Shown: one piece after another, positions 23,701 to 35,641 of the stretch
Position numbering within the stretch: the stretch's first letter is position 1
Layout of the letters: each line of letters starts with the position of its first letter
DNA from: Nephromyces sp. MM_2019
Lineage: Eukaryota; Apicomplexa; Aconoidasida; Nephromycida
Direction: 5' to 3'
Length of the DNA: 64,000 nt
NCBI GenBank assembly: GCA_015657535.1
Contig: JADHZB010001968.1
Location: 113,095-177,094, forward strand
Notes under the pieces: model-generated
Seen by the model: the letters and a program-made list of their open reading frames with translations, nothing else
Told to the model about the DNA's origin: nothing
Databases searched by the model: none
Translations under genes and position numbers: made by a program

Positions 23701-24155
23701 TACAACTTCCAACTAACATTTAAACTGAATTTCTTAATTTATTGTCTAATAAAATTTGTTCAATCTGATATACACTATTCATGATGTGAGTAGATTTGAG
23801 CAGACTTGTGTAAATTTTATTAGAATCCATCACTTGAAACTCTGCACTATTTTTAGTTTAACTTAACATTAATAGAAATATTGTAAACACTTTACACTTG
23901 TCACAGTTAGGATAAATTGTCGAAATTTGATCAAAACTTGATTTAACAAAAGCAATATTCTTATATCATTTTCCAAAGTTAATTATACATTAGCTACCAA
24001 ATTTATTAGCTCAGAAGCAGGCAATCACTTAAAACAGATACATGTTTATAAATATAGAATGCAAAGTTTTGACTAAATTTTTATGGGAAAATAACACCAC
24101 TCGCCTCTATCTTAAAATAAAATCTATATCTATGCATAGATACATCATCAATACA
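20721..24155. other. 3.4-kb spacer, C/A-rich on the plus strand from about 22.3 kb
   Basis: No supported gene. 20767-20881 may be an upstream exon of the minus-strand helical gene. On the plus strand 21051-21240 is open for about 60 codons with a coding-like reading (LYCVQDQSGNPQKVDNNTDE) but has no ATG. From 22.3 to 23.7 kb the plus strand is rich in C and A and poor in G, with many ACACA words, just upstream of the kinase gene; short frames there are low-complexity. Confidence 0.45.
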
Positions 24156-27100
24156 ATGGACGAAAAGCAATTAGATTGGTACTTCAAGGCCATACAAGAC
24201 ACCAACAAAGATGTATTCAGATGGCTATCAAATGAAAAACTCCTTCTTAATCAAACTCAATGCTCTAATGTAAGTTTTTGACTAACTAATTATATCAATA
24301 TAAGCATCAATATTATCTTTTGTGTGTTTATACTCCATAAAACATTTCCGAAACTTCGTTTGGTTATATTTCTCTTGTCAAATTAACTTCATAAAAAAAT
24401 GTATAACTGGTTTGGGTTTGACTATTCTGACAATTTTACACATAATACACAAAATTATTTCAAATTTATATGTTAGAAACCGAAATACTTTATTAAATAT
24501 CATATTAAAAACCAAAATTAATTGTGTCACTTTTTATTTAATTTTACATCTAAACTCTATCTGAAATTGAATGTGTATTTTACTATTTTATCTTACAACC
24601 TAAGGGCCTAAGTCGCATATTCAGGATGTACAACCACTTCATCCCACTTCCGACTCCCCAGTGGTACAGTGCAGGTACACACCCGTGACATTCTCTAAAA
24701 TATTTTCCTTAAACTTAAATGATTTTTATCTTTAGTGTTCGTTAATTTTGATCAAGACAAGGATGGCTTCATAAATTTCGAAGAGTTCAATGATCTCGTT
24801 CTAAAGGTTAAAACTATATTCCCAGAAATATCATAGTAGGAATTAGGTGTACTGTACCTCTGTTATGTATAATTATTTTATTGCTTTTAGTATCTATAAC
24901 ATTCAGATCAATTTCATTTACATATGTGACTACATTTATCTATTATGCTATCAATCAAACTTTGTTCACTTGCCTATGCATTCCCAATATAATATCTTAA
25001 TGAATATGTATATGTAAAAGGGTATGCAATTGACCTTCATTTGATAGAAATTAAAATGATTATATAATTTTGAACAATTTTTATGATAATTTTTTAGTAT
25101 TATAGCCATTATTCCTCGAATGCGAATAAATACAATGGAATAAACAACAATAAACAAAAATTTAATGATAATCATGTTGATAAACCAAACCATTATAATT
25201 TCAACAATAAATCCCCTGAAACTGACCAAAACGTAAAAACCAAAATTATTAAGCCACCTCTCCAAGTAAATATAAATATTGAAATTGCATAGACTAAAAT
25301 TATACATCAAGTGACTTACACACCACACTATACTAACTTATACTCATATATATCTTGATGCTTAATAACTCCTCGATTTACGTATGGTCCTAAATCACAT
25401 CTAACTAGTAAAATATATCATCTTTCAGAAAATTCCAGTAAATCCAATCCAAACAAACAACCCTAATTACTCCAACTCACCATTAGCAAAAAAGGATGAA
25501 CCTGAAGTATATTGTTTTTACTAAATCTTAAATTTATAATATAGCATAAACATATCTAGAAACTTAGCCCTTAGACCAGATCATATATATACATAATGAG
25601 TTTAAATTACATACAACCACAAAACTAAAAATATTTCAGTTCACATCAAAGATCTTTTACCCAAGACACAGAAAGGCTCGCCAAATCTTTGATGATTATG
25701 CATTTATCAGGGATTCTGGTGCAGGCTCATTTGCAACTGTTCAAATAGTCAAAAGTAAGCAATCTGGTCAAATTCGTGCTGCCAAAATGATTAGTAAGTT
25801 TTAACTCTACTATGTGAATAGATATATAATTCAGTTGTCTAGAAGCTACAAACCTACAACTAGACCTCATCACGATTTTTCACACTCAACACTCATTCGA
25901 TATTGTACACACCATTTAGATAAAATACATAACTCATAGAAAAGGCAATTTACATAGACCAATAAATAAAATTACATCCTAACACTAAGCTATATTTCCC
26001 TCCCCTTGACCCTGCAACTGTCATTTTATATACATAACTAAACTAAAATCTTGTAGGAATCAGCTCAGAGGAGCAATTAGAATTTATCAGGAAGGAGATA
26101 GAGCTTCTAAAGGCGCTTGATCACCCCCATATTGTTAAGGTACATATACTTAAAGTTGCATGTATAAGCTTCTCCCCAATAGAATTCACTAGACAATCAT
26201 TATACACACTTTAATACATCAAATATTACATACATAAAGCACATGCATGTATGCATGTTAATACACACATTTTTAATATTAACCTCTAGGAAAAAATTGA
26301 ATACTTTCTTACCCTTAGCTTTATGAAACTTACCATGATAATATGACAATATATCTTATATTGGAGTACTGTGAAGGGGGTGAGCTATTTGATAGGCTCG
26401 TCTATCAATATGAGCAAATAAAAGAGCCATTAACTGAACAACAAGTAAGTTATTTTTAATTACCGACATTAATTTATATATTTATACATGCATATTTTAA
26501 AAGCCAATTCGATGCAACTCTGATGAAAATTATTGATTCATTCTATCACACATATAAATATACATTACTATTTATACGAGTTCTTATTGGACTATTTTAT
26601 GCACTCTCACATTTTCCACTTTCTTTTGCAATCTCATAAAATTTAATTTTTCACTCACTACTAATAGGTTTCAATTTGGATGAGACAAATTTTATCTGCT
26701 TGTACGTACTGCCATGAAAAAGGGTTTGTTCATCGAGACATAAAACCTGAAAATATTTTTTTTCTAACAAATTCTCCCAACTCTGATTTAAAGGTAAAAA
26801 TGTATTCAAATAACTACTGGGCAAATATTCCTTAAAATTCTTAAAGCTTTTACTTGTAAAATTATAATATAAATAATTAATATTGAATTTTATTATCACA
26901 CCCACCTGATTTACAAAGCTTGGTGACTTTGGTTTGAGTGATCGAATGTCAAGGATAAGGGAAAGCGCATATACAGGGACTGAAAGAAGTGGTATGGTCC
27001 ATCGAATCTTCAAGAATATCAAGCCAAATAAGTTATAAATACTTTTTACACAACTTTCAAGGCACACATATAAAATTGATATAAAATTAAGAAATAACCA

Positions 27101-29318
27101 TTTGTTTTTATACCTTCCTAATCTGGCTTAGTTACATTCACCCTTACATTCTTAACCTAACATATAATCTAATAAATATATCATTTAACTGGATCTTAAT
27201 TTTCTATTCCATACTTGCATAACCAATTTAACTTAAGACCTAAGTTAATCATTTCATTTTGACCCTATTTAATCTTATATTCAGACATTCTGTACTCATG
27301 CAAAAGGCAGGAACATTACACTATATGGCACCTGAAATGATTAGGGCAAATTATAATGAAAAATGTGATATCTTTGGTGTAGGTATCATCATGTACCAGG
27401 TAAAAAGACAACATCAATAATCCTATTTACACACACATCAAATTATTCATTTATTAATTAGCTTCTTATTGGTATGCATCCATTTATGCAATTTGGTGAC
27501 ACTGAGGAGAAAGTAAAGGAAAGAATATTAACAGAACAACCTTCTTTTGCAAGTGAGGATGTCTTAGTTAAAGATATATATAATTATAATTATTTAAGAA
27601 CACTATTTTATACCCATATGCACATCATTTTAAAATTATTTAACAAACCCACATATTAATGATTTTCTCTTCATAGTGATCATATTAAATACAAATTTGT
27701 CTATTAAACAAATTTACTCCTTAAAACTAACTTTATTTGTCAATTACTGTTTACTAGGAGAAGAATGGTCATATGTTAGCCCTGAAGCAAAGGAACTGGT
27801 TTTATTACTTCTTGAAAAGGATCCTAAGAAGCGCTACTCTGCAAGAGATGCCCTCAATCATGCTTGGTTCAGGTAGTGTGTACATATATAAATAAGCCAA
27901 TTTGGGCCTAGTTTTATAAACTTTTAAAAGTATCAGATTAAATAACCTCTTAACTAGTAAATATTCTATTTTTTCTAACTAGAAAACAATATGGCAAACG
28001 TGCACCAGGGCTAACTCCTTCAGTTATTGAAAATATCCGAGATTGGCAAAATTTGAGTTCATTGAAAAAAATGTTTATACATCTTATTGCAAAAGAAATC
28101 CCAGACTCCAATATCAAAGATTATAGAACGAAATTTGAAGCAATTGATGTTGAAAGCACTGGTTTACTCCCAGTGGATCAATTGAAACAAAGTGAGATTT
28201 AGCTGTAACTTCAACCTGAATTCATGTGTAACATAACTTGTAATTTATTTGTATTAAAAATGAGCTACTTAATGGTTATAAGTGATAAAAAAATTTGCTT
28301 CAAATCATCTCGTGTATTTTTAACGATAAGAATTATTTAACATGTGAAAATGTGGAATAATTTTTATTTATAACATTTTATATCCTATATGGGTTTACAT
28401 GCGTTATTATCGGTGATGATTTAAGACAATTTTTAATAGTATGATACCTACCTTTACATAATTATGGGTCAAGAAGATTTTTACACACTCTCCTCACTTA
28501 ATAATTTGTTGTATCAAAATAAATTTTCTTCTAGACACCCTCTCAAATTACACAAAATATATGTAATAATAATTATATATATATTATTTAATTATAATTT
28601 ATACTCCTGCCTGCCTAATACCTTTATATATATATATATATATACAGCAATGCTCGACAGCCAATTCCATTTTACTTCACAAGAACTTGATGATATCTTA
28701 GCTTCTATTGATACTCAAAATAAAGGGTTTATTGGTAAGTATCTAATATTCATTGGAAAATCCAAACACTTGTGATATGATATGCATCGCCTGACAACCC
28801 TATAAAATAATTTTCGCAGGATATAATGATTTTATTAGTGTCCTAATTTCAAGAAGGGCCCGCTTAAACACTCAAATTTTAAGAGTGGTTTTCACTAAAT
28901 TAGATATGTATAAGGCAGGAAGGCTTTCATTTGATCAATTTAAAATTCTTTTCAAAAACAATACGGTGTAAGTTTAATATATATTACTTCCTACTTTCGA
29001 CATCATAGTACCTATACTGTATATAAAATTTAGCGGTAACACAAACACTGGACCTTTGAGGCAATTTTTTTACGAGCTTGATCGCAACAATGATGGGTTA
29101 GTAACATTGGCATTTCCATCATGATCTTATTTATATATATCACTTTATTTTGTTTCAATTGTTAAAGGTTTTCCTAAACATAGTTTAAATTATTTTATGA
29201 CACACATTGATACCATCAGCTAATTGATATCCAAAATATCTACATAAATTCCTCAAAATACATATTTCTTCACAGATACATTGACTTCGAAGACTTTTGC
29301 ACATATATGTTAAAATAG
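24156..29318 (+). CDS. Calcium-dependent protein kinase with an extra N-terminal EF-hand
   Basis: Seventeen exons: 24156-24269, 24605-24674, 24736-24806, 25429-25506, 25640-25793, 26057-26139, 26319-26444, 26668-26793, 26919-27031, 27285-27399, 27462-27552, 27758-27872, 27983-28191, 28648-28734, 28820-28967, 29034-29096 and 29276-29318. They give 601 residues and all phases close. An EF-hand loop DQDKDGFINFEE (67-78) precedes the kinase. The kinase shows GAGSFATV (138-145), K160, HRDIKPEN (D256), DFG (277-279) and APE (327-329). A CDPK junction helix follows. Then come four C-terminal EF-hands: DVESTGLLPVDQ and DMYKAGRLSFDQ look degenerate, DTQNKGFIGYND is intermediate, and DRNNDGYIDFED is canonical. 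The stretch from DFG to APE is longer than usual. In apicomplexans an N-terminal EF-hand recalls the CDPK6/7-like groups. CDPKs turn calcium pulses into motility, secretion or division signals. There is no N-terminal Met-Gly, so no myristoylation site. Two in-frame upstream ATGs (24042, 24132) exist. Confidence 0.93.
28625..28644. repeat. (TA)n microsatellite
   Basis: Ten TA units directly before the CAG acceptor at 28645-28647 in a CDPK intron. They take the place of a normal pyrimidine tract. Confidence 0.9.
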
Positions 29319-29429
29319 AGATTTTTAGCCTTCAAGATAAAAATTTATTTTCAATTCTTTCCCTATATATCAAATTCTATCCAATACCCCTTTACACAAT
29401 TCCATTTTTAAGAACATAAATTTTTTAAG

Positions 29430-29812
29430 ACAAGATTTGCCTATGACAGCATTACATGTAAACAATGCCACAGAAAAATTTTTCAACTTTCATCCGAGAA
29501 TTCAAAATTTGTTTACCTAGACCTTGTGGTTCAACACTCTAAAAAGTTTTTAAATGTAACGATATCAAGACTTCTTCTGATTCTTTTACTCTTTTATATC
29601 GTTTTCTATAGATTATTTCCTACAACTTGATGTGCACACACGGTTATTACCAATTTGAATCAATTATATATTTCACATATTCAGACCAATGTACACCGTT
29701 TATTGTTAGACATATATTATTTTTTATATATGTACATATGTATTCTTTAATGTCGATCTTGTTCAATGAAATAGATAAACAAAAACAGTCACAACTTTTT
29801 AAGAATATTTAG
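29430..29812 (+). CDS. Possible ARV1-like lipid-homeostasis protein fragment (weak)
   Basis: Two open stretches, 29430-29555 and 29612-29812, join in phase 0 across a 56-nt GT-AG intron. They give about 108 residues ending at TAG. The reading FAYDSITCKQCHRKIF followed by KFVYLDLVVQHSKKFLN resembles the second half of the ARV1 homology domain: a CxxC pair, then a hydrophobic IDL-type strand and a basic helix ending in Asn. Two hydrophobic segments follow (one is VRHILFFIYVHMYSLM). The N-terminal CxxC pair and any start codon are missing, and there is no ATG between the CDPK stop and this exon. It may therefore be a gene remnant, a gene with a remote first exon, or a chance open frame. ARV1 proteins act in ER sterol and GPI-lipid handling. 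The call is tentative. Confidence 0.3.
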
Positions 29813-32445
29813 CTTTTTAACAATTAGATGATATTTTCTGGTGATAAAATTTTTAGCATATGTTACACTAAACACACTCGAGATCATTTCTACTCTTAAA
29901 AACAAGATATTCAAAAAATACTCTTATTGTAGCACATCATCATTTGAGTATAAATGATTACTCAGGTTTCTTGGAAAATTATTGCTTTAATTTCAAAAGG
30001 AAGCTAAGAGAATTTGAAATTAAAAATTCTGCCTTTTCTAAGCCTTCTAAAAGTTATTTTTTATTTAAGTTTTTAGTAAACGATTATAAAAAGAATTTTA
30101 TTTCATTTTATTCATTTTAACTCAATTACATCTACTTATTTTTGAATAAACCTTTTTAATAATCTCTTAATAGATTCTTTTACAAATCATACTCTTGTGT
30201 TTCAAAATTCATTCCTATCATTAAAAATACCTTATCTATTTAATTACTCTGTAATTTCTCAAATTTCAAATTACTCTTAACATTTGATTGTCAAAATCCA
30301 TCTAAAAAGCTATCACTATTATTTGATTACATTAAATCGATATCATTACTGAAAACTTATAATATTAGATTTTAGTTTTAGCAGTTAATAAATTTTATAA
30401 TTGACAAATTTTATACTCAAATTTAAAATACGTAGAGCATAAGCAAACTTAATTTATCTAAATTTAATATATGGACCTAAACTCTTTACAGCATCTAAGA
30501 GCTTAAATTTATGTTAGGAAATAAGAAAATATATAAGTTATAACATCAGTAATAATGATATATAAGATCTGATTAACTTGCCCCTTTTTTTACCCAGGAA
30601 AATGGTGAATATGTTATGCATTTTAATTTAGGACATATAAATACTTAGAAGAACTTTTGGGTAACTTCATTTTCGCTCATAGACTAATTCGATAAAATAA
30701 ATAAATATATAAATAATCACATTTTGATTCAACTGCTTTTGCATATTATAAATCTATGAATAGTTAGTTATTAAATACAATTGAAAAAATGCTACAAATT
30801 GTACAATTCAAGATTAAAATATTTAGAAATTTTTTTATTGTAATTCTCAGTAAAAAGACTTTGTATAATTGACTAGTGCCATTGTTTCATTTATTATATA
30901 TAATTACTAAAATTAAATTTAAAAATTCAATGTCTCAAAAATTTTAGTTAATATTTGGGGCTAACATTGAAAGCTGAAGTGCATTTTTTGTAGATTTATT
31001 TTCCAGAAATAAAGAATTAATTGTTAATGCCTTGAAATTCCTTTAACTTTTTTATCAAAGAGATTGGTTTGTTATCTCATTCGAATGATACCGTCTCGGA
31101 AGAGTTTTATAATTATCTATTTTAAACATCAATAATTTGACTAGGATCCCTTGATGTATAGCCAATGATATAAAAGTAAATAAAAAAAAGTATTGTTATA
31201 GTATAGAGTTATTAGCTAAAGAATAGTTTAACAATTTTTTCTTGCTTAGATAGATAAAGTAATAAAATAGTGTGATAATTTATCTAGTTTAGTTGTATTT
31301 AGTGAAATTAAAATCTATTAAACAATACTTATATAATAAATCTATTTTTTTGCTTGTGTATAGTGTAATACCTTAAAAATAATGTTTGAAGTAATTATTT
31401 ATCTTAAATTTTACATTCAAAATAATTAGATCATTATTATAAAAATACTAAAAAAATGTGTTATTTTAATATCTAAGCCTTGTTTTTTAATTTCGGCTTA
31501 GGAAATGTTGTGGACATAATAATTTATTCACTTTTAATTTGCTAGGGATTCGATATCGGTTCTTTTTTAGTATTATTGTCCCCAAAAGTGCTTAAATTTC
31601 TAAATTTCAGGTTGTAATGCTTCTATTAAAAAATATTTCAATTGAGGTAAGTTTTGAGTATACAATAATCATCAATGGAAACATGAAGATAAAAATTTTA
31701 TATTGATTTTGTTAAGATTTTTAGGTTTTTCATTTTATGTGACTTATATAGGATATGGATTGTGTACCTGTTCATTGAATGATATGGATTTGTGTGTTTG
31801 TAACTTGTGCTTTGTGTGTTATATATGGATGAGTTTCCAAGTTTCAGTGTTATATTTTGTTGAGACTTTCGGTCGTGTGAATATATTTCAGGTATTAGAT
31901 GTATTTATATTCATCTGGCTATATGAAAATGATTTTACAAGTATTTGTGTGATAAATGGTGATGTATATAAAATTATGGTTCATGAGTTTTATGCATATA
32001 TATATGATCCCTGGTCATACAAGTGTGTCTTTTTGCCTCTAAATAAAATTTTTTAAACATTTACCACATAAAAACTGAAAGTTCTTTTGCTCCTTTTGTA
32101 AGATATATTAAAATTTGTTTGCTTGGACACCAACAAGCGCATAGTCTTATAGTTTCAATATAGATGTGATTAATAAGATTGTGGAAACGATTATATATGT
32201 AGAATTAGTTCCTTACTTTACAAATTCTGTGTATGCTAACAAACTAGGCAACATATTGTGTAATTTCAATCGTTCTTAGTTCTTAAAGTGAGAAGTGAAT
32301 AATCTAGTTTACTTTATGCTCCTCATATCAAATTTGAATTTTTTTATTTAACATTTAGAATCTATAATTTACACTCCTTCTATTTCTGTACTTTTTTTCA
32401 ACTATTTTTCACACATTACGTATCCACATACACTAGAGGTTTAGC
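29813..32445. other. 2.6-kb spacer without a supported gene
   Basis: A stretch near 29900-30120 is open for about 75 codons on the plus strand without an ATG. Runs of that length are expected by chance at this base composition. From about 31.7 kb the plus strand turns G/T-rich, and a 117-codon TTG-initiated frame (31703-32056) there is rich in Cys, Tyr and Phe, with no motif. Confidence 0.45.
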
Positions 32446-34499
32446 ATGAAGTTTAGAAGATATATAAAACTCCTCTTCAATAACCTAAATGTTAAAATAT
32501 ACCAAAGCCGACTTACAAAATGGATAATATACTATTGTGATACATCCTGCACAATGGATAATAAATTTAACCAATACTTTGTTAAAGCCTTAAGTAATTA
32601 ATACCTTGAATAAAAATACTATAAAATCTGATATCTTATAAACTCGTATATGAAGTGACTTTGTGAATATACATTATTCATCAATATGATAAATGAAACC
32701 TCACTTATGTGTTTATCTATTTAAGTGAGCTATATATATAAATGAATGTGAGTATATGTATATGTACTTGTGTTGATATGTTCTTGTATAGGTATGTGCT
32801 TGTGTTGGTTTTAGTTTATGTATAAATATACATTTAATTGTGTTTGAATTTACGTGTTCATTTATTATTTATTTGCATGTTTGTAGCGTGAGTGTATACT
32901 TATTTATGTATTGGTATATATAGCTATGTGTAAGCTTTTATATTAATGTATGTACCTATTTAAGAATATATAACTGGATTTTCATTATTGTGCCATTTTT
33001 CACCTATTTAACTACATCTATATATATGACGTATTAACTTTGACTCTGCTACATGTTTTATTTTAAATATAGGTTTGATACTAACATCTGGACTATGCCT
33101 ATCTATATTTTATACGACAGTTGTAACAATTTTTTATATTTTACCTCGATCAAATTTTCAACCACACGAGAAAACACTCTTGATAATTGTTTTTACTTTG
33201 ATTGTCATCAATATAGTTTACAATTATGCCTCAGCTTTATTGGCTGGCCCTGGTCATCCACCTAAGATTGATACAGCACACAGTATAGGTGAACCTTTGT
33301 CTAGAAATAAGTGTGAAAAATGCAAATCCATTAAGCCACAACGGTAACGTCCCATTCGAGTATTTGAAAACTATAATTTTAGTATTTAGAAAATTTTAAC
33401 ATGAGTCTATTAGAAAAATAAGTTAATATATCTATTAATAGAATTGATTCAATTAAATATCAAGTCCACTATCAATATGCAATTTACCATGGCACATACT
33501 TTGCTTACTCTTTAGTGAATATCAAATTTGATTACAGATTTTAACAGTTTATAGTTGTTAATTTTTTTATTAATTTTTTCCTGAAATTTATTAGCACTTA
33601 TTATCAAATTTGTAGAATTGATATAACTCCACCATCATTGCTCCTATAGCTCTCATGTACCCCCTAACTATACCTTTCTTTCAGTTCTCATCATTGTAGT
33701 ATTTGTAAGCAATGCATATTGAAGATGGACCATCATTGTCTTTGGTTAAATGGGTGTATTGGTGAATACAACTATCGATATTTCTTTCTTTTTATCTTTT
33801 GGACCCTAATTGGATCAATTTTTGTTATTTATTTCTCCTATAATTATCTTTCAATCATCTTTTCAAAATGTATGAAGCAAAAAGTCGAGAAGCCAGGTCT
33901 CTGCCTTGCCAAAAATTACTTCATTAATGTCATAGGATGCATTGTTATTGGTATATTTGGTGCATTTTTTACACTACTATTGAATATTCCTCACGCTTAT
34001 TTTATCTCAAAGAATATGACTAGCCTTGAATACCAGGTGAATCTTGATTTAATACTTAGTTCCATATGCAAGTTTTTAGGCTGTTCAGAGAATATCATTT
34101 TTATAACCTTAAAGATTAACCATGAGACTAAGCTTATATAATATTCTATCCGCATATATACTTGTAATATATTTTACTTTTAACCACACTCACATATTCC
34201 AAGACACATTTTATATACTTGAAATAATTAAATTTTTTCTAACAACCATATATAAAACACTATTTCAGATTGGTCCTAAAATCATCCAGAAAGAAAAAAA
34301 CATTTCAGACGAGGATTTCAAGGATATGAAAGGTAAGTTAACTTATTCCCTTGGATTACGAAAAAATTGGACTTCTGTTCTTGGCTCAACTCCATTCCCT
34401 ATTAGTTTTTTCTCAATGATATCTCGAAAACCACCTCGAGCTGCTATATTCAAAGATTCTCAACTGGACTCTGTAACTATTAACAATCGCTTGGATTAA
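32446..34499 (+). CDS. DHHC-type palmitoyltransferase
   Basis: Four exons, 32446-32593, 33073-33343, 33685-34036 and 34269-34499, give 333 residues with phases 1,2,0. The cysteine-rich catalytic domain reads [15 protein letters not shown], then CKQC and DHHC at 155-158, followed by [12 protein letters not shown]; the DHHC Cys (C158) is the acylated residue. Two hydrophobic helices precede it ([20 protein letters not shown] and [20 protein letters not shown]), and two follow ([18 protein letters not shown] and [19 protein letters not shown]), the normal four-helix layout. TSLEYQ fits the TTxE motif after the fourth helix. The enzyme attaches palmitate to cysteines of cytosolic-face proteins. 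The first exon ([13 protein letters not shown]...) is set off by a 479-nt intron but joins in phase, so the N terminus is less certain than the rest. Target membrane cannot be told from sequence. Confidence 0.9.
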
Positions 34500-35641
34500 T
34501 TTTCAACAAAACTCTTTCATATAAATGATTTACGTTGCATATTCTAAGCACCTCACCATCAATATTCATAAAAAATACTGTAAATATAAGAATAATCAAA
34601 ATTAGATTATTAATAAAATTAAAAACTAATAACATAACATACCTACGATTAAAATAATTTATGTAAATGATAAGAACATAAACTCGAAACAATCTTATAT
34701 TTTTTAACCTCTACCACTCACTGTAAATAAATAAGTAGACAAACACATTAATAGAAATGTTTTCTCTTTTATATTGAGGAATTGCGATAAAATATTATCA
34801 AAGACGCAGAAAGAATTAAAACAGGCAAACAAAATCAATAAAAGGTGCTACTATACCTAAATTTTTACTTATGAATTTATCAAAACTATCGGGAAATCTT
34901 TTCGAAATAATTTTTTCGTTAAATAACAGACTTTTCTATTAATTCATAATTTTCATAGTTTTTACAAAGCTAACTATATAAATGATTCATCATATTTATA
35001 AATAAGCTGAATTACACCATTTTCAAATACTCCTTAATTTACAATTGAATAAATCAACTTTCAAAATTCTGACAACGCATTTATAAAGATTTTTTATTTG
35101 TTTACATGAATATAAATTTATATTTATGATTAACGAGAGGATGTTAAACTTTGCCTTGATAAGAATTTATATATTGATCAAATTAAGAATCTAAATTAAC
35201 AAGAAAAAGCTTCAACATTTTGACAATGGATAACAAAGTCGACACCTAAAAGTTAGGTACTGAAATAAGAAATAACTATATTGATTATAGAAAGCGAAAC
35301 ATAATTAAATATAAATAGTTGAGGCACAAATGAAAATGATTCTTAAGGAAATCAAGTTTTTTATCAAAGCTCATCCATAATTTTTTAAGCGTTGAGATTA
35401 AAAGGTTATGAAATCTTTGAAAAATTGTGGCTAATATATTCTATATACATTTATTTATGTGATTTGATTACAAACGCACATGATATATCAAAAAGCTTAA
35501 AACTACTTATTGAGCTCGTTTCAAAGCCAAAAAAAATATATACTTTTACATTTGAACTACTCTTTTTTGATTGCTTAAGTAATGGACTTCATCCTCCTTA
35601 TAATCACCCCATTTGTATGATAAATTTCGGAGGTAAATAAG
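34500..35641. other. Spacer upstream of VPS11
   Basis: About 1.1 kb, very A+T rich, probably holding the DHHC 3' end and the VPS11 promoter. An 82-codon frame at 35392-35640 starts on a non-ATG codon and has no splice link to the next gene; I take it as chance. Confidence 0.5.

Noticed and set aside
24966..25328. 120-codon minus-strand frame
   Set aside because: Lies in a CDPK intron, antisense, hydrophobic and low-complexity.
26651..27067. 138-codon minus-strand frame
   Set aside because: Antisense of CDPK kinase exons 8 and 9.
31703..32056. 117-codon Cys/Tyr/Phe-rich frame
   Set aside because: TTG start, G/T-rich low complexity, no family, and no in-phase link to the DHHC gene.
35392..35640. 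82-codon frame just before VPS11
   Set aside because: Non-ATG start. VPS11 has its own natural start at 35642, and the frames do not join.
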